Of a DNA stretch of 64,000 bases, positions 24,778 through 33,728 are shown one piece after another. Source of the DNA: G963667915 sp965197385 (GTDB lineage: Bacteria; Acidobacteriota; Vicinamibacteria; Vicinamibacterales; UBA823). The position numbers and the translations under genes were made by a program. How positions within the stretch are numbered: position 1 is the stretch's first letter; each line of letters begins with the position of its first letter. The notes beneath the pieces were generated by a model, which was not told the DNA's origin, did no database searches, and was given only the letters and a program-made list of their open reading frames with translations. The stretch covers positions 558,001-622,000 of the forward strand of contig CBDANA010000007.1 in assembly GCA_965197385.1 (NCBI GenBank), read 5' to 3'.

Positions 24778-26436
24778 GTGCCTCAGACCGCCCCGTTTCG
24801 CCCCGTGCGCGATCTGCCCGTCGGCGCGCTCCTGACGCACCTCGCCGAGGCGCTGCCAGACCGTGACGCGCTCGTCTATCCCAGCACCCGCCTCAGCTTC
24901 GCCGAACTGGAACGCGACGCGCGGGCAATCGCCAAGGGCCTGATGGCGGCCGGCGTCGGGGCGGGCGAGCGGGTCGCGCTGTGGGCGGTGAACGTGCCCG
25001 AGTGGGTCGTGCTGCAGTTCGCGCTGGCGAAGATTGGTGCCGTCCTCGTGACCGTCAACACGTCGTTCCGGGCCGGCGAGCTCGAGTACCTGCTGCAGCA
25101 AAGTGCCTCGACCACCGTCATCACGATCGGCGGCGTCAAGCCGATCGACTATGTCACGATTCTGGAAGCGCGCGGCATCCTGACGGCGGCAGACGCACCG
25201 AGCCGCGCGTCGGCGCTTCGGGTCGAGCGAGTCATCTACATCGGCGACGACCGGCCCGCGGGGTACGCCATCCTGATGCCGTACCCGCACCTGCGAACCC
25301 TGGCATCGCAGGTGAGCAATGACGCGCTGGACGCACGATCTGCTGCCGTCGGCGTCGACGACGTGATCAACATGCAGTACACGTCTGGGACCACCGGCTT
25401 CCCGAAGGGCGTGATGCTCTCCAGCCGGAACATCGTCAACAACGGCTACGCACTGGGAGGCGGCCTCGCCCTCACACCGGACGACAGGTTGTGTCTGTGT
25501 GTGCCGTTGTTCCATTGCTTCGGCTGCGTCATCGGCGTGCTGGGCACGTTCACCCACGGGGGCTGTCTCTGTCCCGTCGAGCGCTTCGAGCCGCGCGCCG
25601 TGCTCGAGACTATCGCGCGCGAGCGCTGCACCGTCATCCACGGCGTCCCGACGATGTTCCGCGCAATGCTCGAGGAGCCGGACTTCGACAAATTCGACGT
25701 GACGTCGCTGCGCACCGGGATCATGGCCGGCGCGCTCTGTCCCGAGCCGCTCATGCGGCGCGTGATCGGCGACATGCACGTGCCGGAAATGACGATTGTC
25801 TACGGGCTGACCGAGGCGTCGCCCGGCGTCACGGCGACCGCACGCGACGACTCGATCGCGCACCGAACCCAGACGGTCGGACGCGCGCTGCCGGAGGTCG
25901 AGGTGCGCATCGTCGATCCGGCGACGAAGCAGCCGCGGCCGACCGGTGAGCGGGGCGAGCTCCAGACTCGCGGATACCACGTGATGAAGGGGTACTACGA
26001 CAATCCTGAGGCGACCGCGGCTGCAATCGATCCGGACGGTTGGCTCAACACCGGCGACCAGGCCCTCATCGACGCGGACGGCTACGTTCGCGTGACCGGG
26101 CGAATCAAGGACCTGATCATCAGCGGCGGCGAGAACATCGACCCGAGTGAGGTGGAAGCCTGTCTGCGCGCGCACCCGGCGGTCGCCGATGTCTACGCCT
26201 ACGCCGTTACCGACGAGCGGTGGGGCGAGCGGGTAGCCGCCGCCGTGCGTCTGGAGTCAGGACAGGCGGTCACGAGCGAGGAACTGATGGCCGCCTGCCG
26301 GGGGAAGCTGGCCAGCTTCAAGCTGCCCCGCGCCATCCGGTTCGTCGAGGACTATCCGATGACCGCGTCCGGCAAGGTTCAGAAATTCAAGTTGCGTGAG
26401 CTGCACGAGCGGGAGCTCGCGGAGTCGGACGCCTGA
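24778..26436 (+). CDS. Fatty-acyl-CoA synthetase (AMP-binding, FadD/ACSF2-like)
   Basis: 552 residues. ATP-binding motif YTSGTTGFPKGVMLSS (about residues 201-216), adenylate motif YGLTEASPG, LNTGDQALIDADGYVRVTGR, and the C-terminal catalytic lysine in PMTASGKVQKFKLRE. The FHCFGCVIGVLGTFTHGG segment is typical of medium/long-chain acyl-CoA synthetases of the ACSF2 group. Starts at GTG 24778 and is divergent to the deacylase with only 48 bases between starts, so any promoters overlap. Confidence 0.92.
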   Translation: MPQTAPFRPVRDLPVGALLTHLAEALPDRDALVYPSTRLSFAELERDARAIAKGLMAAGVGAGERVALWAVNVPEWVVLQFALAKIGAVLVTVNTSFRAGELEYLLQQSASTTVITIGGVKPIDYVTILEARGILTAADAPSRASALRVERVIYIGDDRPAGYAILMPYPHLRTLASQVSNDALDARSAAVGVDDVINMQYTSGTTGFPKGVMLSSRNIVNNGYALGGGLALTPDDRLCLCVPLFHCFGCVIGVLGTFTHGGCLCPVERFEPRAVLETIARERCTVIHGVPTMFRAMLEEPDFDKFDVTSLRTGIMAGALCPEPLMRRVIGDMHVPEMTIVYGLTEASPGVTATARDDSIAHRTQTVGRALPEVEVRIVDPATKQPRPTGERGELQTRGYHVMKGYYDNPEATAAAIDPDGWLNTGDQALIDADGYVRVTGRIKDLIISGGENIDPSEVEACLRAHPAVADVYAYAVTDERWGERVAAAVRLESGQAVTSEELMAACRGKLASFKLPRAIRFVEDYPMTASGKVQKFKLRELHERELAESDA

Positions 26437-26476
26437 GTATGCCGCTTCCGCCTCACGCGATCTAGATTCGGTGCAC

Positions 26477-26713
26477 TCAGCGCACAATGTCGATTTCGAC
26501 ACTCTCGGTCAGCCGGCGGTCGAGCGGTCCCACGGCTTTACCCTCGGCGACCTCGAGGGTGATCTGCATCGGCCCGCGCGCCGCCTGGCGTTGACGCAGC
26601 ACGATCGATGTTCCCGCGCTGAATACTGCCTGACCCTCGGCCTTCCGCACCGGGGCGTCACCCAGCAGCTGGCCGTAGGCTGCCGGTCCAAGAAGAGTTC
26701 GGGGCCGGCGCAA
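26477..26713 (-). CDS. Uncertain small ORF downstream of a lipoprotein gene
   Basis: Reading frame from TTG 26711-26713 to 26477, 78 residues; no ATG. The C-terminal part (PMQITLEVAEGKAVGPLDRR, then LTESVEIDIVR) looks protein-like. It is in the same frame as the upstream lipoprotein gene, separated by the TAG at 26738-26740, but that gene seems to end naturally, so read-through is not implied. In an overlapping frame LFLSCACAGPELFLDRQP could be a lipoprotein signal, which would need a frameshift to join. I cannot decide which is real. Confidence 0.25.
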   Translation of the reverse strand: MRRPRTLLGPAAYGQLLGDAPVRKAEGQAVFSAGTSIVLRQRQAARGPMQITLEVAEGKAVGPLDRRLTESVEIDIVR

Positions 26714-26737
26714 GCGCAGGACAAGAAGAGGCCAGAG

Positions 26738-27385
26738 CTACTGGCCGATTGCCACGTCCTCGAACGGACCGACGCCGGGCAGGTGGACGGCGATCTGCTC
26801 TACGTCGTCGAGCGGGGCGGGGAACTTGGCCCACGCCGCGAGCGGCGCGTCGGCTCGCACGACGACGCCGGCGTCGTCGTCGTGTGTGTGCTCGGCAGCG
26901 ACCGGTCGCCCGGCATCGTCCTCGAGGACGAGGTACTTCTTCTGGTGGGCCTCGTCGAAGAGATAGGCACCGCGCGTCAGCGCATACGGCTCATTGTCGT
27001 TGCCATCGCCATCGTCATCTTTCAGAGTCACGCCGTCCTCGAGCTCGGTGCGATACTGCCAGCGGACCGTGATCGCATCGCCGATGCGGGACACGTCGAG
27101 CAGGTCCACTTCGACACCGGCCACCTCATGCTCGGCGACGGCGAGGGTGGTCGCCTCCACCGTCGATTCCTCCGACCCTGGAATCGGATCCGCCGCCGCG
27201 ACAGCCTCGCTCGGAATGGGGTCGCTGGGTTGATCAGTCGAATCAGCTGGATCGGCCGAGGAGGCGCCGCCGCAGCTAGCCCAGAACAAGCCGATCAGTG
27301 AGATCAGTGTGGTGAGGGCGACGGGGTGGAAGGGGCGGGGCAGGCGCAGGCGCAGACTCGATATCCTCAGTCGCCGGACGAGCAC
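26738..27385 (-). CDS. Putative lipoprotein of unknown function
   Basis: 215 residues from a GTG start. A signal segment (TTLISLIGLFWASCGG) contains a probable lipobox ending at the cysteine near residue 38. The mature part begins with an acidic, serine/proline-rich linker, then a beta-rich domain: VDLLDVSRIGDAITVRWQYR, YLFDEAHQKKYLVLEDDAG, LAAWAKFPAPLDDVEQIAVH and PFEDVAIGQ at the end. The FPAPLDDV...PFEDVAI ending is typical of outer-membrane-associated lipoproteins found beside OmpA-like proteins. No enzyme motif is visible. Confidence 0.6.
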   Translation of the reverse strand: MLVRRLRISSLRLRLPRPFHPVALTTLISLIGLFWASCGGASSADPADSTDQPSDPIPSEAVAAADPIPGSEESTVEATTLAVAEHEVAGVEVDLLDVSRIGDAITVRWQYRTELEDGVTLKDDDGDGNDNEPYALTRGAYLFDEAHQKKYLVLEDDAGRPVAAEHTHDDDAGVVVRADAPLAAWAKFPAPLDDVEQIAVHLPGVGPFEDVAIGQ

Positions 27386-27412
27386 GATGAGGCATTATAG
27401 CCGCCCGCGACT

Positions 27413-28315
27413 TCAATCGCCATAGATCCGCTGGAAGGTGCCGCCGAAGATCTTCTGCTGCGCCGCGTCGTCGACCCCCAGCTCGCGCAGGATGGCATGC
27501 TGCTGCTCGTAGATCGGCTGCTGCCAGCCGCGCGGGAAGAAGGACGAGTCGGTCCCGAACATCAGCCGCTCCGGTCCGACGACACTGAGCGCCTGATGGA
27601 AGACCTCGGTCAGCGAGAGACCCGGGTGATACTTGATCCAGTTGTTGGAGCTGGAGGTGTCGAAGACGATGTTCGGGCAGAGGTCGACCGCCATCAGCGC
27701 CTCGCGGGTGAAGCCGGCGGCGAAATGGGGAATGACGACAGTCAGGTTGGGATGGGCGCTCGCGAGTGGCACCAGCGCCAGCGGATCGCCCAGCCGGATA
27801 TCGAACCGGCTCGGCAGGTCGAGTTTCTTCCGGACACCGACCGACAGCACGCCGCAGTGCACAAAGACCGACCGGGCGCCGTGCTCGGCGGCCAGCGCGA
27901 AGACGCGCTCCGCCTCAGGCGAGTCGAGTCGAAACCGGTGCATCGCCGGAAACAGGCAGATCCCCAGAAAGCCGAGCTCGGTGAGCGCGCGTTTCACCCG
28001 GTCGTCCGCATCGGGCTGCGCCGGGTTGAGCATGAACAGGCCGACGAACCGGTCCGGATGTCTGGCCACGGCGGCGGCGACCGACGCTTCGTCGCCCGGC
28101 ACGCTGGCGATGAGCGCGGCGCGGTCGACCTGGTGGGCGTCGAGCTCCTGCACCCAGCGATCGGCGAGCGTGTCGACGTCGCCGGGCGCGTCCCAGCCGA
28201 GCGATCCGGAGATGGCGGCCACCGGCTCCGGAGTGCCGCCGCCGGCACACTCCTTCGCGAGCGCCCCGAAGAAGCCTTCCGAAAAGAAGTGGCAGTGGGC
28301 GTCGTGAATGGTCAT
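27413..28315 (-). CDS. Amidohydrolase-2 family (ACMSD-like TIM barrel) protein
   Basis: About 300 residues from ATG 28313-28315, chosen because it begins TIHDAHCHFF with the HxH metal motif at residues 6-8 and has AAGAGA upstream. Further ligands: SVFVHCGVLS (His), VIPHFAAGF (His) and LMFGTDSSFFPRG (Asp). This set fits the decarboxylase/hydrolase group PF04909. Substrate unknown. On the same strand as the lipoprotein gene with 27 bases between. Confidence 0.85.
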   Translation of the reverse strand: MTIHDAHCHFFSEGFFGALAKECAGGGTPEPVAAISGSLGWDAPGDVDTLADRWVQELDAHQVDRAALIASVPGDEASVAAAVARHPDRFVGLFMLNPAQPDADDRVKRALTELGFLGICLFPAMHRFRLDSPEAERVFALAAEHGARSVFVHCGVLSVGVRKKLDLPSRFDIRLGDPLALVPLASAHPNLTVVIPHFAAGFTREALMAVDLCPNIVFDTSSSNNWIKYHPGLSLTEVFHQALSVVGPERLMFGTDSSFFPRGWQQPIYEQQHAILRELGVDDAAQQKIFGGTFQRIYGD

Positions 28316-28492
28316 GGGTGATCTCTTCACGGGGTCAGCCTACGTCTCAAGCATACGCGGAATCTCAAGTGGGCCGCAGCCGAGACGCACCAGGGTCGGG
28401 GGCGGCGTTTTTCTGCGGCTCACGCCCTCTGGTAGGTGACAGGTGATAGGCTGGTCGTCTTTCGTGCGCACTCGATGACCCACTGGGCACCG

Positions 28493-29473
28493 ATGGACTA
28501 CGTGAATCTCGGCTCAACCGGCCTGAAGGTGTCGCGGCTCTGCTTCGGCACGATGACCTACGGCAACCCCGCCTGGCGCGACTGGGTCCTGCCGGAGGAC
28601 CAGGGCCGACCGTTCATCAGGCGGGCGCTGGAATGCGGCATCAACTTCTTCGACACGGCCGACATGTACTCGGTCGGCGTGAGCGAGGAGATCCTCGGGC
28701 GCGCGCTCGAGGAGTTTGCCAGCCGCGACCAGGTGGTCATTGCCACCAAGGCGTTCTACCCGATCGGCGAAGGGCCGAACGACCGCGGGCTGTCGCGCAA
28801 GCATCTGTTCGACGCCATCGACGGGTCGCTCCGCCGCCTGGGCGTGGATCACGTCGATCTCTATCAGATTCACCGCTGGGACCCGGAGACGCCGATCGAG
28901 GAGACGCTCTGCGCGCTGAATGACATCGTTCGCGCCGGGAAGGCCCGCTACATCGGCGCGTCGAGCATGTATGCCTGGCAGTTCGCGCAGGCGCTGTATC
29001 TGTCGGACCGGCACGGCTGGGCCCGCTTCGTCTCCATGCAGGACCACTACAACCTGGTCTACCGCGAGGAGGAGCGCGAGATGATGCCACTCTGCCGCGC
29101 GGAGGGGATCGGCGTCATTCCCTGGAGTCCGCTGGCGCGGGGCTTCCTGGCCGGCAACCGGCAGCGTGCCGACTGGGGCGAGACCACACGCGCGAAGAGC
29201 GACGACTACGCGCAGGGGATGTACTACGCCGACCAGGATTTCGAGATCGTCGACCGGGTCGTCGAGATCGCGAAGGCACGCGGCGTGGTGCCGGCCCAGG
29301 TCGCGCTTGCCTGGGTGCTGCGCCAGCCCGGCGTGACGGCGCCGATCGTCGGTGCGTCCAAGATGGCGCAGCTCGACCAGGCGGTGGCAGCGCTGGACAT
29401 CACGCTGGACGACGCGGAGTGCGCGAGGCTCGAGGAGCTGTACCAACCGCGCCCCGTCCTGGGCCACGTGTAA
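28493..29473 (+). CDS. Aldo/keto reductase (YajO/YghZ-like)
   Basis: 326 residues from ATG 28493, which begins DYVNLGSTGLKVSRLCFGTM, the family N-terminus. Catalytic tetrad residues are in FDTADMYSVG (Asp, Tyr), VIATKAF (Lys) and LYQIHRWDPETP (His). The NADP-binding part includes VIPWSPLARGFL and APIVGASKMAQLDQAV. Cytosolic NADPH-dependent reductase of carbonyl compounds. Followed by a hairpin repeat at 29501-29531. Confidence 0.92.
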   Translation: MDYVNLGSTGLKVSRLCFGTMTYGNPAWRDWVLPEDQGRPFIRRALECGINFFDTADMYSVGVSEEILGRALEEFASRDQVVIATKAFYPIGEGPNDRGLSRKHLFDAIDGSLRRLGVDHVDLYQIHRWDPETPIEETLCALNDIVRAGKARYIGASSMYAWQFAQALYLSDRHGWARFVSMQDHYNLVYREEEREMMPLCRAEGIGVIPWSPLARGFLAGNRQRADWGETTRAKSDDYAQGMYYADQDFEIVDRVVEIAKARGVVPAQVALAWVLRQPGVTAPIVGASKMAQLDQAVAALDITLDDAECARLEELYQPRPVLGHV

Positions 29474-29500
29474 GATGGCCGCGGCGCCTCCCGTTTCTTC

Positions 29501-29531
29501 CTCTCTCCCTGGGAGAGGGTCGGGGTGAGGG
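29501..29531. repeat. Intergenic CTCTCCC/GGGAGAG palindrome
   Basis: CTCTCTCCCTGGGAGAGG followed by GGGGTGAGGG, the same REP-like motif as at 10650, in opposite orientation. It lies just after the aldo/keto reductase stop and could act as a transcript-end hairpin. Next to it at about 29561-29607 is a purine-rich stretch of GAGCCAAGAGA-like direct repeats. Confidence 0.55.
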
Positions 29532-29617
29532 CAGAGCAAGTCTCGTCCTTCGTCTCTTGTACGAGAGCCAAGAGCCAAGAGAGAAGAGACAAGAGACAAG
29601 ACTCAGAGGATCGAATC

Positions 29618-31825
29618 ATGCTGGACCCGTCAATTCGTCGCATCCTGCTGGCGGCCGGCTTCGTGGCCGTGGCCTTGTCGGGATCGCCGGTCAGGTCGCA
29701 GGAGGTGAGCCTACGCGGATTCTTGCCAGGCGACGTCGCGGCCCAGCGCCAGCGCGAAGAGACGTTCCGCGCCGTGCCCGACCCGGACCGCCTGCGCGAG
29801 TACATGCGGGTCATCACCGAGGAGCCGCACCACGCCGGGTCGCCGGCCAGCCGGGAGGTCGCTCAGTACATGGTGGAGCAGCTCAGCAGCTGGGGGCTCG
29901 AGGTGCGTATCGAGGAGCACGAGGCGCTCATGCCGATGCCGACCGAGCGGCTCGTCGAGATGGTCGAGCCGATCTCGTTCCGACTCGGACTCGAAGAGCC
30001 GGCCATTCCGGAGGACAAGGATTCGGGTGACGCGGGCGGACTGCCGAGCTACAATGCCTACTCGGCCGACGGCGACGTCACGGCCGAGCTGGTCTTCGTC
30101 AACTACGGCATTCCGGAGGACTACGAGCGGCTCGCGGAGCTGGGGATCGACGTCGAGGGCAAGATCGTCATCGCGAAGTACGGCCGGAGCTGGCGGGGCA
30201 TCAAACCGAAGCTGGCCTGGGAGCACGGCGCGGTCGGCTGCATCATCTACTCAGATCCGAAAGAGGACGGCTACTTTCAGGGCAAGGTCTATCCGGACGG
30301 CCCGTACCGGCCGGCGTTCGGCGCGCAGCGCGGCAGCGTGATGGACATGCCGGTCTATCCGGGCGATCCGCTGACGCCCGGCTGGGGCGCCGAGGCGGGC
30401 GGCCGCCGGCTGGACCGGGCCGACGCGGTGACGATCCTGAAGATTCCCGTGCTGCCGATCTCCTACCAGGACGCCCAGCCGCTGCTGGAGGCACTCGACG
30501 GTCCGGTGGCGCCGGAGGACTGGCGGGGCGCCTTGCCGATCACCTACCAGCTTGGCCCCGGTCCGGCGACGGTGCACCTGAAGCTGTCGTTCGACTGGCA
30601 GGTGCGGCCGCTCTACAACGTCGTCGTCCGGATCGACGGCTCGGAGTTTCCGGACCAGTGGGTCCTGCACGGCAATCATCACGACGCCTGGGTCAACGGC
30701 GCCACCGACCCGACCAGCGGCAACGTGGCGCTGATGGAGACGGCGCGCGGGCTCGCCGAGCTGCTGCGGCAGGGCTGGCGGCCGAAGCGGACGATCATCC
30801 TGGCAGCCTGGGACGGCGAGGAATGGGGACTGCTGGGCTCCACCGAGTGGGGTGAAAAGCATGCTGCCGAGCTGCGGGCGAACGCCGTCGCTTACATCAA
30901 CACCGACTGGACCCGCCGGGGCTGGCTGTCGGCCGCCGGCTCGCATTCGCTGCAGCAGTTCGTCAACGAGGTGGCCCGCGACGTGCCCGGGCCCCGCGGC
31001 GACGGGTCGGTCCAGGAGGAGCTCCGGGCGCGGCGGCTGGACAGGGCGGAGGACGACGCAGCGCGTGCGGCCATCGAGCGATCCGAGGGCTTCCCGATCA
31101 GCGCGCTCGGATCGGGCTCGGATTACACCGTCTTCCTCGATCACCTGACCGTCGCCTCGTTGAACCTGTCGTTCAGCGGCGACAGCCCCAGCGCTGGCGT
31201 CTATCACTCGAAGTACGACTCGTTCGACTGGTACACGACGTTCGGCGACACCGACTTCACGCATACCCGTGCCTTGTCGCAGACGGTCGGCACCGCCATC
31301 CTGCGTCTGGCCGACGCGACCGTCTTGCCGTTCAACTTCGTCGACTACGCGGAGACGATGGCGACCTACGTCGAGGAGATCGACGAGCTGTATCAGTCGC
31401 TGGATGCAGATGCAGATGACCCGCCGAGCCTCGACCTCGTCCCCGTGCGCACGGCGGTGTCGAAGCTCGAGGGTGCCGGCGCGGCCTACGAGCGGGCGCT
31501 GGGCAGTCTGGCGAGCGCCGACGCGTCGGCGGTGGCGAGCCGCCGGGATGAGCTGGCGGAGTTGAACCGTCTGCTCTACACCTCCGAGCGGGCGCTCGCC
31601 CACGACCGCGGATTGCCAGGACGCGACTGGTTCCGGCATCTCGTCTACGCGCCCGGCCTTTACACCGGCTACGGCGTGAAGACGCTACCCGGCATTCGCG
31701 AGGGGGTGGAGCAGGAGACGTGGGAGGTGGCGAGCGCCTACGTCACGCGCGTCGCCGAGGCGATCTCGGCGTTGGCTGACCAGGTGGACGAGGCGACCTC
31801 GCTGCTGTACCGCATCACCGGCTAG
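29618..31825 (+). CDS. M28 family exopeptidase, glutamate carboxypeptidase II-like
   Basis: 735 residues from ATG 29618 (AGAGGA upstream) with a signal peptide ending near VRSQEV. The layout is that of PSMA/GCPII: protease-associated insert (VFVNYGIPEDYERL, GKIVIAKYGRSWRG), M28 catalytic core, and a C-terminal dimerisation helix bundle. Zinc ligands and base: His354-His355-Asp356 (HGNHHDAW), Asp in NGATDPTSGN, Glu401-Glu402 (WDGEEWGLLGS), Asp430 (INTDW) and His530 (YHSKYDSFDW). Full set present, full length. Expected to release C-terminal acidic amino acids in the periplasm or outside. Confidence 0.92.
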   Translation: MLDPSIRRILLAAGFVAVALSGSPVRSQEVSLRGFLPGDVAAQRQREETFRAVPDPDRLREYMRVITEEPHHAGSPASREVAQYMVEQLSSWGLEVRIEEHEALMPMPTERLVEMVEPISFRLGLEEPAIPEDKDSGDAGGLPSYNAYSADGDVTAELVFVNYGIPEDYERLAELGIDVEGKIVIAKYGRSWRGIKPKLAWEHGAVGCIIYSDPKEDGYFQGKVYPDGPYRPAFGAQRGSVMDMPVYPGDPLTPGWGAEAGGRRLDRADAVTILKIPVLPISYQDAQPLLEALDGPVAPEDWRGALPITYQLGPGPATVHLKLSFDWQVRPLYNVVVRIDGSEFPDQWVLHGNHHDAWVNGATDPTSGNVALMETARGLAELLRQGWRPKRTIILAAWDGEEWGLLGSTEWGEKHAAELRANAVAYINTDWTRRGWLSAAGSHSLQQFVNEVARDVPGPRGDGSVQEELRARRLDRAEDDAARAAIERSEGFPISALGSGSDYTVFLDHLTVASLNLSFSGDSPSAGVYHSKYDSFDWYTTFGDTDFTHTRALSQTVGTAILRLADATVLPFNFVDYAETMATYVEEIDELYQSLDADADDPPSLDLVPVRTAVSKLEGAGAAYERALGSLASADASAVASRRDELAELNRLLYTSERALAHDRGLPGRDWFRHLVYAPGLYTGYGVKTLPGIREGVEQETWEVASAYVTRVAEAISALADQVDEATSLLYRITG

Positions 31826-31830
31826 ATCGT

Positions 31831-31866
31831 CCCTCACCCAGACCCTCTCCCGGAGGAAGAGGGGGT
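31831..31866. repeat. Intergenic palindrome of the CCCTCTCC/GGAGG type
   Basis: CCCTCACCCAGACCCTCTCC with GGAGGAAGAGGGGGTGA, a decayed copy of the REP-like hairpin, directly after the M28 peptidase stop. Confidence 0.5.
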
Positions 31867-31939
31867 GACGGGGCTGTCCACAAGCGCCCAGCCTCTTGAA
31901 CGGTCGAATCCAGAGCGCGTGCGAGAGCCGAAAGCCAAC

Positions 31940-33436
31940 CTACGCCACGATCCCCACGACCAGGTACAGCACGAACGCCACCGCGCCAGCGACGAGCGCG
32001 TAGGGAATCTGGGTGCGCACGTGGTCGATGTGGTCGCTGGCGGCGGCCATCGACGAGACGACGCTGGTGTCGCTGATCGGCGAGCAGTGATCGCCGAAGA
32101 CGCCGCCGCCCAGGACCGCGCTCACGACCAGCGGCAGCGAGACGACGGCGCTCTCGGCGTTGAACGTCGCCGCGAGCGGCACGGCTAGCGGCATCATGAT
32201 GGCGAAGGTGCCCCAGCTCGAACCGGTGGCGAAGGCGATGAACCCGGTCACCAGGAAGACGAGCGGCGCGACCAGCGCCGGCGTCAGAAACGGCTGCACC
32301 TGGGAGGCCAAGAACGGGCCGGTGCCGATTGCGCTGCACGTGGCGCCGAGGGCGAGGGCCAGCACGAGCAACACCGCCAGCGGCAGCATGCCCCCCGCCC
32401 CCTTGAACGACAGGTCGACGTACTCCTGTACGGAGAAGATGCCCTGGGTCAGGCTCATGACCGCCATCATCGCTAGCGCCAGGAGGACCGCCCAGAGCAC
32501 CGACGTCGAGCCGGACGCCTGGTTCAGGTAGTCCATCAGGCCCGCGTCCTGGATGCCGGCCGCCCGGACCCCGGCCATGCCAGTGACGGCAATGCCGGCG
32601 AACACCATCAGCACCATCGAGACGAGCGGGACGAGCATGTTGTCAAGCCGGGGCGGCGCTTCCGGCTTGCGCGGTATCGTGATGACCTCATCGTCCACGA
32701 CCGGCCGCGCGCCGTCGCGCAGCACCTTGCCCTCTTCCGCCGCGCGGCGCTCGGCTTCTTTCATCGGGCCGATGTGCCAACCGGTGGCTGACACGAAGAA
32801 GACGAGAACGACCGCCGCGATCGAGTAGAAGTTGAGCGGCACGGCCGCCACGAAGAGGGCGAGCGGACCTTGGTCCACCAGGTTTCCGAGAGCGGCCTGG
32901 GCGCCCAGCAGGCCGAGCACCAGGGCGCCCCAGCCGTTGAACGGGATCAGCATGCAGACCGGTGCCGAGGTCGAGTCGCAGATGTAGGCGAGCTTCTCGC
33001 GCGAGATCTTCAGGCGGTCGAAGAGCGGGCGTGACACGGTGCCGACGACCAGGCAGGTGATCGTCGATTCGATGAAGACGCCGAGGCCGATGAACGACGC
33101 CATGAGCTGCGCGCCGCGGCGGCTCTGCGACCAGGCCCACCGGCTCACCCAGTTGAGGAATCCATCGATGCCTCCGCTACGCTGCATGAGCGTGAGCAGC
33201 GAGCCCATCAGCAGCGTGAAGACGACGACGCGGGTCTGGCCCGGATCGACGAACACGTCGATCATCGCCGTGACCGCTTCGCCGGTGCCGGCCAGCGGGT
33301 TCCACCCGGCGTGGATGACCCAGCCGACCCAGATGCCGGCCACGAGCGACATCGTCACCTGTCGCGAGGCGATCGCCATGCCGATCGCCAGGGCGGGCGG
33401 TAGAACCGAGAACCAACCGAACGCGCTTGCCTCCAC
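31940..33436 (-). CDS. NhaC-family Na+/H+ antiporter-like transporter
   Basis: 498 residues with about 11 hydrophobic segments. Family features include LMQRSGGIDGFLNWVSRWAW, FIGLGVFIESTITCLVVGTV, DSTSAPVCMLIPFNGWGALV, GFIAFATGSSWGTFAIMMPL and GGGVFGDHCSPISDTSVVSSM, the last being the strongly conserved ion-site motif of COG1757. NhaC-family members exchange Na+ for H+ or amino acid/dicarboxylate substrates. Transcribed from near an inverted-repeat element at 33521. Confidence 0.9.
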   Translation of the reverse strand: MEASAFGWFSVLPPALAIGMAIASRQVTMSLVAGIWVGWVIHAGWNPLAGTGEAVTAMIDVFVDPGQTRVVVFTLLMGSLLTLMQRSGGIDGFLNWVSRWAWSQSRRGAQLMASFIGLGVFIESTITCLVVGTVSRPLFDRLKISREKLAYICDSTSAPVCMLIPFNGWGALVLGLLGAQAALGNLVDQGPLALFVAAVPLNFYSIAAVVLVFFVSATGWHIGPMKEAERRAAEEGKVLRDGARPVVDDEVITIPRKPEAPPRLDNMLVPLVSMVLMVFAGIAVTGMAGVRAAGIQDAGLMDYLNQASGSTSVLWAVLLALAMMAVMSLTQGIFSVQEYVDLSFKGAGGMLPLAVLLVLALALGATCSAIGTGPFLASQVQPFLTPALVAPLVFLVTGFIAFATGSSWGTFAIMMPLAVPLAATFNAESAVVSLPLVVSAVLGGGVFGDHCSPISDTSVVSSMAAASDHIDHVRTQIPYALVAGAVAFVLYLVVGIVA

Positions 33437-33520
33437 CGCGCCTCCTCGGGCGATACCGCCCAGGCTCCGTGCCGAAGGGGGATCTTAACAAAGAAGGCGG
33501 GAGATAGGGTTCTCTTAAGG

Positions 33521-33728
33521 TGTAGCGCAGGCTTGCCGCCTCGCGCAGAGTCAAGTAAAGCCGCGGCCCCCGAGCGATAGTGAGTGGGCTGCCCTGCGTG
33601 GGCGAGCCGGAGGCGAAGCCCGACACAAGAAGCCGCGGCTTCGCCGCGCCACGCAGCCCTACCCCTCGCTCGCGCTCGGTGGCCACGCTTCGTTTGATTC
33701 TTGGGGAGGTGGCAAGCCCTGCGCTACA
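33521..33728. repeat. Second type of MITE-like element (type C, 208 bp)
   Basis: Terminal inverted repeats TGTAGCGCAGGCTTGCCGCCTC (33521) and its near-complement ending GCCCTGCGCTACA at 33728 (one indel and one mismatch over about 22 bases). Inside are two GCCGCGGC-like blocks and no gene. It overlaps the last 23 codons of the minus-strand bile acid symporter gene, providing that protein's C-terminal tail and TAG stop. A weak similarity to bases 61-115 suggests another relic at the window edge. Confidence 0.7.
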
